Below are positions 39,097-49,438 of a stretch of 64,000 nt of DNA, one piece after another (position 1 is the stretch's first letter; the number at the start of each line of letters is the position of its first letter). The stretch covers positions 50,806,593 to 50,870,592 of the forward strand of contig OX419759.1 of NCBI GenBank assembly GCA_948567375.1. Direction: 5' to 3'. The notes below the pieces were generated by a model. That model searched no databases. It worked only from the letters and a program-made list of their open reading frames with translations, and had not been told where the DNA came from. The position numbers and the translations under genes are program-made. The DNA comes from Lunularia cruciata. Taxonomy: Eukaryota > Streptophyta > Marchantiopsida > Lunulariales > Lunulariaceae.

Positions 39097-39744
39097 GAGG
39101 AATTGGAGAGATTGTGTGAGGTGGATTGCAGATTTTGGGGATTAAGGTGATTTTGGGCAAAATCTCAAGTTTGAGATCTGGACTTGAGATTTCTACACAT
39201 GATAGCTTGGGTTATCTTTCAGTTAGCACACTTGAAATTATTGAGAGAGCTTCTATGCGCACTGGGCTAGAATTTTTGAAAGTTGATAGGGTAAAGTGCT
39301 CCCGCAACTGCATGCTCTCTGGAAAATTGTACAGAGTCTGCCATTTCTTCAATTTTTAGTGAATTGTCTTGAAAATTTCCAAGAAAATTCAGTGCATTGT
39401 ATCCTACCTGGTGCCACAAAAATTAGAGAGAGATCATTTTTGCGCAGTGCGTTATGAGTTTTTGAAGTGAGGGGGGTGGTTTTCAGACCAAATCTGAAAT
39501 ATGGGTGCTGAATAGAAAGGTGTCTAGGCCAAATGGCTCGATGAAAAGATCTAAAATTTTGCAGGGAGGGACGCCCTAGAGTTGTGATCAAGTGTGGAAA
39601 ATTTCAGAGGACTGTGACATATTCATTGGGAGATTTGAGTGACATTGTGAGGAAGGGTCAATTCTGCAGAGTGGAGATCTCATGCATGAGAAGTTTGAGA
39701 TCAACAAAAAACATGTTTGAGTGTTTAGATTCATCTTTGGGAAC

Positions 39745-40218
39745 ATGGAGGGTCATCAAGAGTGGAAATTGAGATTATGCAAGGTTCCCCAAGGGTTTGA
39801 GGTGATTGTAGGGGTGGATTTGAGGAAAAGAGAGTTTACAATAGAATTTGAAGAGAGTGTTGAGAGGATCCAAAAACCTACACCACTTGGAGGAAAGAGT
39901 GAGTCTAAGTGCTTTCTATGTGGAGAGAAGGGACATAAGGCAAGTTCATGTCCATTAACCTTTGAGAGCAAGAGATTGAGGGAAAGGAGAGGCTTACTTG
40001 ACTTGGGTTTGCATGTTGGACCTTCTTCACCAAGATTGGGAGGGAGAAGATCTAAGACCAAGGAGTTGTGTGAGGTTTGTGGAGTTGAAGGACTTCCAAA
40101 AGGACATGAGTGTAGTGGAGTAAAAGCACTTTTGGAAACTTTGGTGAAGGATCTTGGAGAGAGTCTTAGTACAGCTACAGAAATACTACCACCTTCATCA
40201 GCTAGTTCTCAAGATTAG
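39745..40218 (+). CDS. Leader ORF 2 of element A, zinc-knuckle protein
   Basis: A 157-codon ORF whose centre holds a CCHC zinc knuckle C-F-L-C-G-E-K-G-H-K-A-S-S-C (codons from 39,910), with a second Cys/His group C-E-V-C...G-H-E-C about 45 residues later. The N-terminal part is short and basic/hydrophobic; the C-terminus is Ser-rich. It lies upstream of and separate from Gag-Pol, which has its own knuckle. Tat/Ogre-type elements are known to carry an extra ORF before gag, but I cannot show homology. The start could lie upstream, since the frame is open to 39,721. Confidence 0.6.
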   Translation: MEGHQEWKLRLCKVPQGFEVIVGVDLRKREFTIEFEESVERIQKPTPLGGKSESKCFLCGEKGHKASSCPLTFESKRLRERRGLLDLGLHVGPSSPRLGGRRSKTKELCEVCGVEGLPKGHECSGVKALLETLVKDLGESLSTATEILPPSSASSQD

Positions 40219-40220
40219 TG

Positions 40221-40385
40221 ATGGAGATAATCTTTCAACTTATGGATAAACTATCCATGAGAGTTAGATTAATATGCACTCTAGGATTTGATGTTGCTAT
40301 AGAAATCTTGGAGCAACCTGAACCTTTTGTGTTCCCTAGAGTGGATTATTCTCAGATGGTGTTAGTCATGTATATACTCTATTAG
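40221..40385 (+). CDS. Leader mini-ORF 3 of element A (small repeated module)
   Basis: A 54-codon ORF two bases after the stop of the zinc-knuckle ORF. It carries S-M-R-V-R-L-I-C-T-L-G, then P-F-V-F-P-R-V-D-Y, and ends M-Y-I-L-Y before TAG. It is clearly similar to mini-ORF 1 of the same element and to the B-family modules. Gag-Pol starts 69 bases downstream at 40,454. Confidence 0.6.
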   Translation: MEIIFQLMDKLSMRVRLICTLGFDVAIEILEQPEPFVFPRVDYSQMVLVMYILY

Positions 40386-40453
40386 TAATAGAGTGAGAGA
40401 AAAGAAAAGAGAAAAAAAAAATTAAGAGAAAAGAAAGATAGTGAGGGGTTAAG

Positions 40454-43400
40454 ATGGGGAAACTTCCGGTTTTCTTTGGCAAGGATGGAGAAGATGTGGA
40501 GGCCTTTGTGAGAGACTTCAAGAGAGCTTGCATAGGAAACAATGAGAGGAGGAAGAATGAGTGGGCCTCATTATTACCAGATTTCTTTGAGGATGCAGCA
40601 CTTACAGGGTATGAGTCAGAATACCAAAAGAGAGAGAGGAGAGAGGGGGAAGAGGAGTCTTGGGAGACTTTGACTTCAGCACTCATTGAGAACTTTCTTC
40701 CTGATGAGAGTTATGAGAGATTGATGAGTGAGGTTACATTTCTCAAGCAAGGAGATGGAGAGAAAGTGAGGGTCTATGTGGAAAGAGTGGAAAAGTTGGA
40801 GTCCAGATTTCGCATAGTGTTGAGGAAGGGTGGGGATGATGTGGAGACTACAATGATTGGCATAGGGGCCATGCTCACCAAGAATTTTGTGGGAGGATTG
40901 AGACCACAAATTAGAAGCAAGGTGAGATATGAGAAACCTTCTTCCAAGGTTGAAGCTATCAAGATCGCAATTCGTATGGAGGAGAGTTTGGAAGGGGATG
41001 AGAGTGATTTGGTGGTGAAGGAGGTTGTGCATCCTCCTCAAGGCTACAAGTATGGTGGAACTTCTGATACTTTGGTGACAAGGGTTGCACCACAAGTAGT
41101 AGTTGCTCCAATTCTTGCACCTCCACCAAAAGATCCACTCCAAACCATCACAGAACAACTTGCGGATCTCAAGATCAATGTGGTGCAACTATGGGAGAAG
41201 AGAGAGGTGGATCAGAATGTAGGGAGAGGACCTAGGAGTTATGGAAACTATCCATATAGAGGAGGCCAACCAGCCAACAATTTCAATGATAGAAATTGTT
41301 TTGGTTGTGGAGGAAGAGGCCATATCCAAAGGAATTGCCCAAATTCCACTTACCATGGAGGAAGGGGTTATGAGGGAGCCAATAGAGGGAAAGAGGGAGG
41401 TAGTGAAACCCAAGTGGCTCCTAATCCCAACAAAGGTAAGGGGATAGCATCCATAGATGTGGTTGAGAGCAAGTATGAGAAGGGAGAGTGCTCAAACTCC
41501 AAGGGTCTTAATTTGGAGCTTTTGGTACAAGAGAAGAAGAGAGCTCGTTTTGCAGAGGATGTTCACTCTTCTCAAGGATTTACTTCAAGCAAGGATACTC
41601 CTATGTCTACTAGGAGCACTCGCACCTCAACACCATCAACAACAAAGACTCCAAGGAAGAAGTTGGGGATGGAGGACTTCTTGATCTCAAAGCAACAATG
41701 GAACTACAATGTGTTGGAGGATGTTGGTAGTCACAAGGCTAACATCACAGTGGGCCAATTAATTGCTTTGAACCCTACCTTGAGAAAGGAGCTTAGAGGT
41801 GGTTTGAGTTCTACAAGGAGCAAAAAGAAGAAGAAGGCAAAAGTTCCAGTATCAATGGGGGTGGTGGATGCCAAGCCAGCACCATGGGAGGCTTGTGAAT
41901 ATGCCTCCAAGATTGATGTGAGAGTGAATGGTCACAACATCAAGGATGCATTGGTTGATGGAGGATCAGCAGTGAATGCCATGTCAGAAAGGTTGATGAA
42001 GAAGTTGGGTATGATACCCTCAAGACCTTCAACATTTGTGGTGAGCATGGCAAACAAGCAACAAGTTCGACCAGTAGGGGTGATGGATAAGGTGGTAGTT
42101 TCAGTTATGGGAGTTCAAAATCTCATGACTTTCCAAGTCTTGAAGGATTCAAGCTATGACTTACTTCTTGGGAGGCCATGGTTGAGAGCAGCACGCACAA
42201 CTGATCGATGGCACAAAGGGTACTTGAGGATTGGGCCATCAAACCATAGAGTCACTGTTCCTGTGACTAACACCACCAACACTTCACATTCAGATACCCC
42301 ATCTTCTAATTATTGGGAATCAGATTCTGAAGAAGGAGCTTCAGGTGTGGACACAAGCATGGAAGAGGAGACTTCCACGGAGGAAGATGAATTTGAATCT
42401 GATTCAGATGTGTATCCCTTGTGTGCTATGGATTTTGCACCTAAGCCAGAGGTTTTGAAGGACCCAGATAAATCACCATTGACACTTGAGGAGGTAGAGA
42501 GAAGGTTATCTACCCTCAAGTATGGCCCAAATGTTACCAAGGAGGAGAAGGTGAGATTTGAGGAGATTTTCCGCAAGTTCATCCATGTGTTTGCTTTTAG
42601 TTACAAGGATTTGAAGGAAGTCACCTTGGAGGAGCACAAGATAGAGGTGGAGTCACATGCAAGACCAATCCGCCAAAAGCAACGTCGCATTAGCCCACCA
42701 ATATCTTTGGTTGTGAAGGAGGAGATTGATAAGCTCAAGGAGGCTGGATTTATCTTTGAGGTGGAGAATTCAGAATGGGTGTCTCCAATTGTCATTGTGA
42801 AGAAAAAGAATGGCAAGCTTCGGGTATGTGTGGATTACAAGAAGCTTAATGCTGTTACCAAGAAGGACTACTACCCATTGCCATTCATTGATGAGATCTT
42901 GGAGGAGGTTGCAGGTCATGAGAGGTACAGTTTTGGTGATGGTTATAGTGGATATAACCAAATAAAGATTGCACCAGAGCATCAACAACTCACCACATTC
43001 ACCACACCTTGGGGAACTTACGCTTTCAAGGTCATGCCTTTTGGGCTTTGCAATGCTCCAGCCACATTCCAACGGTTCATGAACAAGGTATTTGAACCTT
43101 TCATTGGGAAATTTGTGAGAGATTTCATTGATGACTTTTGTGTCTATGGGAGCAAGGAGGAGCACTTTGAGCACCTAATCAAAGTCTTGCAACGCTTGGA
43201 TGAGGCAAATGCATCACTCAACCCAGAGAAGTGCATTTTTGGATGTGAAGAAGGTCTACTTTTGGGGCACATCATCTCCAAGGATGGAATAGCAGTTGAT
43301 CCTGAGAAGGTGAGGAAAATCTCAGACCTTCCATTCCCTTCAAGCTTGACAAAGTTACGCCAATTCTTGGGAATGGTTGGGTACTATAGGAGGTTCATCT

Positions 43401-45280
43401 TCTCATTTTCCAACAAGGCTTATGCATTGACCATCTACATGAAGAAGGGTGTAGATTACATGGTGATTTTGGAAGACAAGGAGGCTCTCAAAGCTTTTGA
43501 GGAGCTCAAGCAATCCCTTGTTGTAGCTCCAATTCTTGCTAAACCTGATTGGAGTAAGCCTTTCATCCTCTACACTGATGCTTCTAATGTAGCTATAGGA
43601 TGCACTCTTAGTCAATTAGACCAAGATGGGCATGATCATCCAATAGCTTATGCTAGTAGGCAGATGGTTTCAGCAGAGAAGAACTACTCTGTCACAGAGA
43701 GAGAAGGGTTGGCAGTGATCTTTGGTCTCAAGAAGTTTAGACACTACTTGATTGGAGGGAAAGCCACAATTGTCACGGATCACAAGGCTTTGAAGTACAT
43801 CTTCAACAAGCCTAATGTTGAAGGGAGACTAGCAAGGTGGATGATACTCTTGTCTGAGTATGACTACACAATTGAGGATAGGCCAGGAAAGAAACATGCA
43901 AATGCTGATTTGTTATCTAGAGCCTATGATCATGATGGAGATGAGCCAGTAGATGATTCCTTCCCGGATGAGGAGCTCATGACAATCTCAGTCACTCAAG
44001 AGATTCCAATGGAGTACAAGGAGATTGTGGATTTTGTGACAAGAGGTAACTATCCAGAAGGGATGCATGCTAGGGAGAGGAAGGCCCTTGCAGCAAGATC
44101 TAGACCTTACACAATGGTGGAGGATATTCTTTTTTACCAAGGAGCAGATGGTCTACTTCGAAGAGCAGTGGGTAAGGAAGAGTCTATCCTACTCATAAAG
44201 GAGTTTCATGAAGGTTTAGTATGTGGAGGACACTTTGCAGGAAAGGTGACTGCTTTCAAGATTCTAGATGCAGGTTACCATTGGAGAGGGATTTTCAAGG
44301 ATTGTCTTGATTATTGCAAAACTTGTCATGTTTGTCAAGCTTTTGCTAGAAAGTCTACATCCACTCCACCACTTAGATCAATTCCATTGCTAGGACCTTT
44401 TGAGAAGTGGGGAATTGATTTTGTAGGACCTCTCAATAGAACCCCAAGGAACAATCGGTACATTGTGGTAGTTACTGATTACCTTACCAAGTGGGTTGAG
44501 GCTAGACCATTGAGGGACAAGAATGAAGATGAAGTGGGTAGATTTCTTTATGAACGCATTATCACTAGGTTTGGATGCCCTTTGGAGTTGGTTTCTGATA
44601 GAGGAGGAGAGTTTACAGGAAGCATTACTACGGCCATGCTACGACATTTCTCTATCACACATAGAGTAACTACATCCTATAAGCCAAATTCCAATGGCTT
44701 GGCAGAGAGAACCAATCAGACCTTGTGCATGATGTTGGCCAAAGATGCAGAAATGGAGGGGGCTAAACATCATTGGGACAAGAGGATTCATGCAGTTTTG
44801 TGGGAGTATAGGACAACCATGAAGACTTCCACTGGATATTCTCCATTCCAATTGGTGTATGGTATTGAGTCTACCTTACCTATTCACTTTGATCTTCCTA
44901 CCTTCCAAAGCATTCATAGGAGATTGAAGAAAGCACAAGGAAGTGATGCAGAGAAGTCAAGGAAGGATCAACTCATGGAGTTGGAAGAGGCAAGAGCAGT
45001 TGCTATGGTTCGAGTGGAGCAAGCCCAAAGGAAACAAAAGGAGAGCTATGACAAGAGGCAAGGCAAGAAGAAGGTGGAGCCTTTCAAAGAAGGTGATTGG
45101 GTAATGTTGTTTGATTCCATTCGATTCAAGAGAGTACAAAAGAAGTTTTTGCCTAAGTACTTTGGACCTTTCATAGTAGAGAAGGTGTGGGGAAATTACA
45201 CTTATGATCTCAAGGAGTTGGGAGGAAGACACTTTGATAGGATTAACCATGATAAGTTGAAGATGTACCATAGAAGGTAG
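40454..45280 (+). CDS. Gag-Pol polyprotein of element A (1,608 codons, unbroken)
   Basis: A single ORF. The N-terminal Gag domain leads to a CCHC knuckle C-F-G-C-G-G-R-G-H-I-Q-R-N-C at residues about 282-295. The aspartic protease has D-G-G-S-A-V-N at about residue 502, with Gly in place of the usual Ser/Thr. The RT carries V-D-Y-K-K-L-N (about 791) and F-I-D-D (about 890). RNase H has Y-T-D-A-S (about 1,040). The integrase has an H-H-C-C finger (about 1,251-1,296) and the D-D-E core at G-I-D-F (about 1,320), S-D-R-G-G-E-F (about 1,382) and L-A-E-R-T (about 1,417). The C-terminus has no chromodomain. Length and lack of stops suggest recent activity. It makes the structural shell and the enzymes for reverse transcription and integration. 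Confidence 0.95.
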   Translation: MGKLPVFFGKDGEDVEAFVRDFKRACIGNNERRKNEWASLLPDFFEDAALTGYESEYQKRERREGEEESWETLTSALIENFLPDESYERLMSEVTFLKQGDGEKVRVYVERVEKLESRFRIVLRKGGDDVETTMIGIGAMLTKNFVGGLRPQIRSKVRYEKPSSKVEAIKIAIRMEESLEGDESDLVVKEVVHPPQGYKYGGTSDTLVTRVAPQVVVAPILAPPPKDPLQTITEQLADLKINVVQLWEKREVDQNVGRGPRSYGNYPYRGGQPANNFNDRNCFGCGGRGHIQRNCPNSTYHGGRGYEGANRGKEGGSETQVAPNPNKGKGIASIDVVESKYEKGECSNSKGLNLELLVQEKKRARFAEDVHSSQGFTSSKDTPMSTRSTRTSTPSTTKTPRKKLGMEDFLISKQQWNYNVLEDVGSHKANITVGQLIALNPTLRKELRGGLSSTRSKKKKKAKVPVSMGVVDAKPAPWEACEYASKIDVRVNGHNIKDALVDGGSAVNAMSERLMKKLGMIPSRPSTFVVSMANKQQVRPVGVMDKVVVSVMGVQNLMTFQVLKDSSYDLLLGRPWLRAARTTDRWHKGYLRIGPSNHRVTVPVTNTTNTSHSDTPSSNYWESDSEEGASGVDTSMEEETSTEEDEFESDSDVYPLCAMDFAPKPEVLKDPDKSPLTLEEVERRLSTLKYGPNVTKEEKVRFEEIFRKFIHVFAFSYKDLKEVTLEEHKIEVESHARPIRQKQRRISPPISLVVKEEIDKLKEAGFIFEVENSEWVSPIVIVKKKNGKLRVCVDYKKLNAVTKKDYYPLPFIDEILEEVAGHERYSFGDGYSGYNQIKIAPEHQQLTTFTTPWGTYAFKVMPFGLCNAPATFQRFMNKVFEPFIGKFVRDFIDDFCVYGSKEEHFEHLIKVLQRLDEANASLNPEKCIFGCEEGLLLGHIISKDGIAVDPEKVRKISDLPFPSSLTKLRQFLGMVGYYRRFIFSFSNKAYALTIYMKKGVDYMVILEDKEALKAFEELKQSLVVAPILAKPDWSKPFILYTDASNVAIGCTLSQLDQDGHDHPIAYASRQMVSAEKNYSVTEREGLAVIFGLKKFRHYLIGGKATIVTDHKALKYIFNKPNVEGRLARWMILLSEYDYTIEDRPGKKHANADLLSRAYDHDGDEPVDDSFPDEELMTISVTQEIPMEYKEIVDFVTRGNYPEGMHARERKALAARSRPYTMVEDILFYQGADGLLRRAVGKEESILLIKEFHEGLVCGGHFAGKVTAFKILDAGYHWRGIFKDCLDYCKTCHVCQAFARKSTSTPPLRSIPLLGPFEKWGIDFVGPLNRTPRNNRYIVVVTDYLTKWVEARPLRDKNEDEVGRFLYERIITRFGCPLELVSDRGGEFTGSITTAMLRHFSITHRVTTSYKPNSNGLAERTNQTLCMMLAKDAEMEGAKHHWDKRIHAVLWEYRTTMKTSTGYSPFQLVYGIESTLPIHFDLPTFQSIHRRLKKAQGSDAEKSRKDQLMELEEARAVAMVRVEQAQRKQKESYDKRQGKKKVEPFKEGDWVMLFDSIRFKRVQKKFLPKYFGPFIVEKVWGNYTYDLKELGGRHFDRINHDKLKMYHRR

Positions 45281-45320
45281 AGAGAGACCTTCACTTTGAG
45301 GACAAAGTGAAAACTTAGTC

Positions 45321-45330
45321 CGGGGGTAAA
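45321..45330 (+). promoter_or_regulatory. Polypurine-tract candidate of element A
   Basis: CGGGGGTAAA lies immediately before the 3' LTR. It is the expected position of the plus-strand primer, although the T makes it imperfect. Confidence 0.5.
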
Positions 45331-46009
45331 TGTAACACCCATTTGTGCATGTGTGTGGTATTGTGATATTTAGCTTGGTATTACAAGTACTTAAGAGATA
45401 TTATTTATATAGAGATAAAGGATGGTTCTATATTAGTCATGGTTAGCTAAAGTTAGTCATAGCTAAGATAGATGGGACCTTACTTTAGAGGAAGTAGAAA
45501 AGATGAGCACCACTATTTTGGATTTTAGTGTGTTGACTTGGTATTATTCCTAGGTGTTTGGCTTTGGGGAAAGAGTTGAGAACTCTTGGGCCCGCAAGCC
45601 TTTTTGTTTTGGATTCTTCTTTAGTCCAAGGATAGCCCATGTGAAGGAATCCTTGCTTTAGTGGTTGGGTCAAGATAAGGGGAATATGCCCATGTGAATG
45701 GATATTCCTTTCTACTTTTTGACTTTACTTGACTTTTAGTCTAGTAACTTGAGTTACTACGGTAATTAGTAACTTTGGTACGTAACTATTTCACAAGTAT
45801 ATAAACAAGGAGTGAGGAGGTACTCATCATCCTTTCATTTGCAACTATCTCTCTCTCATTGAGTTCTCTAGTGAGCAATGTCTTGAGTCTTGGAGTGTTA
45901 GCCTTGGAGGAGTATGATGGAGTTGGGGTTCCTTGCCTTCTTAGTCCATGGTGCGCTACCATAATAGCCATCAGAGGTTCATCCTGAGTGAGAGACAGGC
46001 CGGCTCACA
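45331..46009 (+). repeat. 3' LTR of element A
   Basis: 679 bp, identical to the 5' LTR except at two positions. It is followed by GACC and the resumed B1 RT sequence GACCTGTTTGATC. Confidence 0.95.
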
Positions 46010-48516
46010 GACCTGTTTGATCAACTCCATGAAGCGAGATACTTTACCAAACTGGACTTGCGGAGTCGTTACAATCAAATCCGAATTGCAGAGGAGGATG
46101 TGTACAAAACTGCCTTTCAAACCAAGCATGGCCACTTTGAGTATCTTGTGATGCCTTTTGGCCTCACCAATGTGCTTGCCACTTTCATGAGTCTAATGAA
46201 TGACATATTTTGTCCATACTTGGATAAGTCTGTTATTGTCTTCTTGAATGATATCTTAGTATATAGTAGCACAATGACAGAACACAAACAACATCTATGA
46301 GAGGTCCTCCAGATTCTAAGACATAATCAGTTGTATGCCAAAATCTCAAAGTGTGAGTTTGGCAAGTCTGAAGTAGACTACTTAGAGCATAGAGTAAGTG
46401 CAGAGGGCATTCAAGTATTGACAGATAAAATAGAGGTCATTCAAAAATGGAGTGCCCTAGAAGATCAGACTCAACTTAAGAGCTTCTTGGGGTTGACGGG
46501 ATTCTATTGTAGATTTGTCAAGGACTTCTCTAAGGTTGCACAGCCATTAACGACACTACTTGGCAAGGGGAAGAAGTGGACATGGGGAACTGCACAAGAG
46601 TTGGCCTTTCAAGAATTGAAGGCCGCCTTGCTACATGCACCAATCTTGAAGTGGTATGACGCAAAACATCCAATCAAGTTGGCCATAGATGCATCAGGCG
46701 TAGCAATAGGAGCAGTCCTACAACAAGAGTGGCATGACAGATGGCATCCAATTGCATATTTCTCTCAAAAGTTGTTACCGGCAGAGCGCAACTACCACAC
46801 CACAAAACGAGAAGAGCTGGCCATCGTTCTAGCAACGAAGCATTGGAAGCACTACTTGGGCAAGAAGGCATTTGTTGTAGAGACAAACAACAAACCTCTA
46901 GTCTACCTTGAGACGCAAAAGGATCTATCTCGTCGCCAAATTTGGTGGGCAGAGTGGCGACAACGCTTCAACATGACAATCACCTACGTAGAAGGTAAGA
47001 AGCAACTTGCAGATGCATTCACCCGCATGCCAATGGCCAACAACTTGGTGGCAGAGGTTAAGATTAACACTGAATTCTGGCAAGAGATTCTAGCTGCTAC
47101 AAGAACTGATCCACAGATTGTAGAAGCGCAATCGTCCAAAGGTGTCACCAGCACCCAAGGACTCACCTTTTGAGATGGGAGATTATGGATCCCAAATGTC
47201 CTAGAATTACGCACCACCATTCTAGCGAAATGTTATGATTCGGCCATTGCAGCTCATGTGGGAGTGGACAAGACCTTGGATGTAGTCAAGCGCCATTACT
47301 ATTGGCCCAAGATGAGCAACGATGTGATGGACTATGTGCATAGCTACCTACTTTGTCAACAGAACAAAGCTTCTAATCAAGCTCTTGCAGGGCTCCTTCA
47401 ACCTCTCCCCACTCCTACCCAACATTGGGAACAAGTGAGTATGGATCTCGTCTGTGAATTACCCAAGACCACCTCAGGGTTTGACTCCATTGTGGTCTTT
47501 GTGGACCGGCTCAGCAAAATGATTCATGTACGCCCTACCACCAAGGAGGTGACCGCTCCACAACTAGCTCAACTAACTTAGATGTAATCTTTGCTCACCA
47601 TGGCTTGTCTAGAGTACTCATCACCGATAGAGGCACCCAATTCACTAGTTTGTTTTGGCAAACACTCTTTGGTTTCTTCAAAACCAAGTTGGCCATGTCT
47701 ACATCTTACCACCCACAAACAAATGGCCAAACAAAGCGGGCTAATCGCATAATTGAAGACATGTTACGCGACTTCACCTTAGAAAAGCAAGAGAGGTGGG
47801 ACACCCTACTACCATTGGTGGAATTTGCTTACAACAATTCAGTGAATGTCTCCACCCAGGTCACTCCGTTCTTCCTCATGTATGGTGAGCATCCCTTCAC
47901 ACCTTCTAGCTTGATGAAGATCCATCCAGTGACTACCAAAGTCGATGCAGTCATCACATTTGTTTCTAGAATCCAACAAGGTGTGGAGAGCGCCAAGCAC
48001 AGGTTACAGATTGCGCAAAATCAACAAAAGCAATATGCTGATGCACACCGTAGGCACATGGAGTTCAATGTTGGGGATCAAGTGTGACTATCAATAACCA
48101 ACCTCACATTAGTTGGATCTCGTAAGCTCAGACCTCGTTTTATTGGGCCTTTCTCAATTCTTTGTCGCATCGGCGTTGTGGCCTATCACCTTGAGCTACC
48201 ACCACACATGAAGATCCATCCATTGTTCCATGTCTCCCTACTATACAGATATGCTCCCCAATCAGGCCAAGGTCCTTCCACACAGGACATTCAACCTTGT
48301 CCGACACTCATTGATAGCATAGAGGAATATGAAGTGGAGCGGATTCTCCAAAAGCGCATGCGTGGTACTTGCCATCCGCGGGTGGAATATCTAATACAAT
48401 GAAAAGATTACCCCCTCTATGAAGCAACTTGGGAACCCGCTGCCAATTTGGCACATGCACCGGTGTTGAAACAAGCCTTTGAGCAACAATGGCACAACGA
48501 GAACATTGCGTCTTAA
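46010..48516 (+). pseudogene. B1 Pol after element A: RT, RNase H, integrase, chromodomain
   Basis: The frame resumes in the RT with L-F-D-Q-L-H; the RT active site is F-L-N-D (B2 has F-L-D-D), so the catalytic Asp is lost. RNase H (A-I-D-A-S-G-V-A-I-G) is near 46,690, the integrase finger near 47,260-47,360, the core (I-T-D-R-G-T-Q-F) near 47,620, and the chromodomain near 48,322-48,490 (Y-E-V-E-R-I-L). Stops and frameshifts interrupt it throughout. Confidence 0.85.
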
Positions 48517-48529
48517 AAGGAGGGAGGTC

Positions 48530-49271
48530 TGTAATACCATGGGTTAGCCATATGATCTAGATGTGAAATTCGGTTTGGTAACATCTAGAATGATGTTATA
48601 CATGATGGTCAAAATAGATCAGATAGAAGTATCACCAAAAGAGTACTTCTACTAATAGGGCAAAAACCAAAATAGACTTGAGAACCTTAGAACCAATAGC
48701 TAGACATATGATTTAAAGGTGAGAATTGGTTTGGTAACATCTCGAAGGATGTTACACATGATGTACTAAATAGATCAGAAAGAGGTATCACCAATAGGGG
48801 ACTTCTACAAATAGAGTAGGAACCGAAATATGCCTGAAATCTTTGAAGGCAATTTTGGAGGCCTAAACGGATGAATTAGGCCTCAAAAATGTGCAGATTC
48901 CCCCCCCCCCAACAAAGAGAAGGCTGGACTTCCATCCCCCCTGCTTTGTCTCGTTGAGAGCTTTCCAACGGTACCTTACTCATGTGATTTTGAGATTCCT
49001 ACAGGAAGATTCCCTAAAAGATTCCCTCTGGTCAAAGCTTGTTTGACCAACCAGATAGGACCTAGAACAGACAGGTCACCCATCCCAGTAAGTAATCCAA
49101 GGGTGGAGCTTGCTGACATGTCACCTATCTGTGTCCCTAATCTTATGGTGGAGCTTCCTTGGAGGAGATCCTCTTTGTCTATATAATAAAGAGAAGGTGC
49201 TCCCTTGGTGCATCAAATGTTTGAGTGTGCAATATGTGTTTTCTCTCTTCTCTTGTCCTTGGAGTATTACA
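48530..49271 (+). repeat. 3' LTR of B1
   Basis: About 742 bp, TGTAATACC to ATTACA, followed by the TCCTC duplication. Its terminal part, with the target duplication, is repeated once more as a 21-bp unit (49,261-49,281 and 49,282-49,302). Confidence 0.92.
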
Positions 49272-49276
49272 TCCTC

Positions 49277-49438
49277 CCATCGGAGTATTACATCCTCCCA
49301 ACGGAGTGGATGCTCACTCTTGAGAAGAATGCAATAGTTCTTGGGGCGGAATGTAGGCCCAAACATCTTCTTAGTGGTCATTTTTGGGTGTTTGCACTTA
49401 CTTTGCATTTGTGGCCAAACGCGATACAAAATCTGCAT
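49277..49438 (-). pseudogene. hAT transposase, N-terminal part
   Basis: The minus-strand frame from ATG 49,438 contains K-K-M-F-G-P-T-F-R and K-S-E-H-P-L-R-W-E. This resembles the N-terminal zinc-finger-proximal part of hAT-like transposases. It stops where B1 is inserted; the sequence continues at 34,852. Confidence 0.5.

Larger units (their letters stand above)
38206..46009 (+). mobile_element. Young, apparently intact Ty3/gypsy element A
   Basis: 679-bp LTRs (38,206-38,884 and 45,331-46,009) differ at two positions (a T/C in CCTTA[T/C]TTTAG and an A/G in AGTGA[A/G]CAATG). The target duplication is GACC (38,202-38,205 and 46,010-46,013). B2 shows the matching uninterrupted site at about 59,015-59,035. 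A tRNA-Asp-like primer-binding site, three leader ORFs, a 1,608-codon Gag-Pol and a purine tract follow. There is no chromodomain. PBS type and Gag-Pol fusion suggest the non-chromovirus branch (Athila/Tat-like), which is inference. Confidence 0.96.
34853..49271 (+). mobile_element. Ty3/gypsy chromovirus B1, interrupted by element A
   Basis: LTRs lie at 34,853-35,593 and 48,530-49,271, both starting TGTAATACC, with a 5-bp target duplication TCCTC (34,848-34,852 and 49,272-49,276). A primer-binding site TGGTATCAGAGC follows the 5' LTR. Gag, protease, RT, RNase H, integrase and chromodomain remnants follow in order, with many stops. Element A with its 4-bp duplication occupies 38,206-46,013. 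Without it B1 is about 6.6 kb, equal to B2. Confidence 0.95.

Noticed and set aside
44639..45271. Minus-strand frames inside the element A integrase
   Set aside because: Antisense shadows of the Gag-Pol frame.
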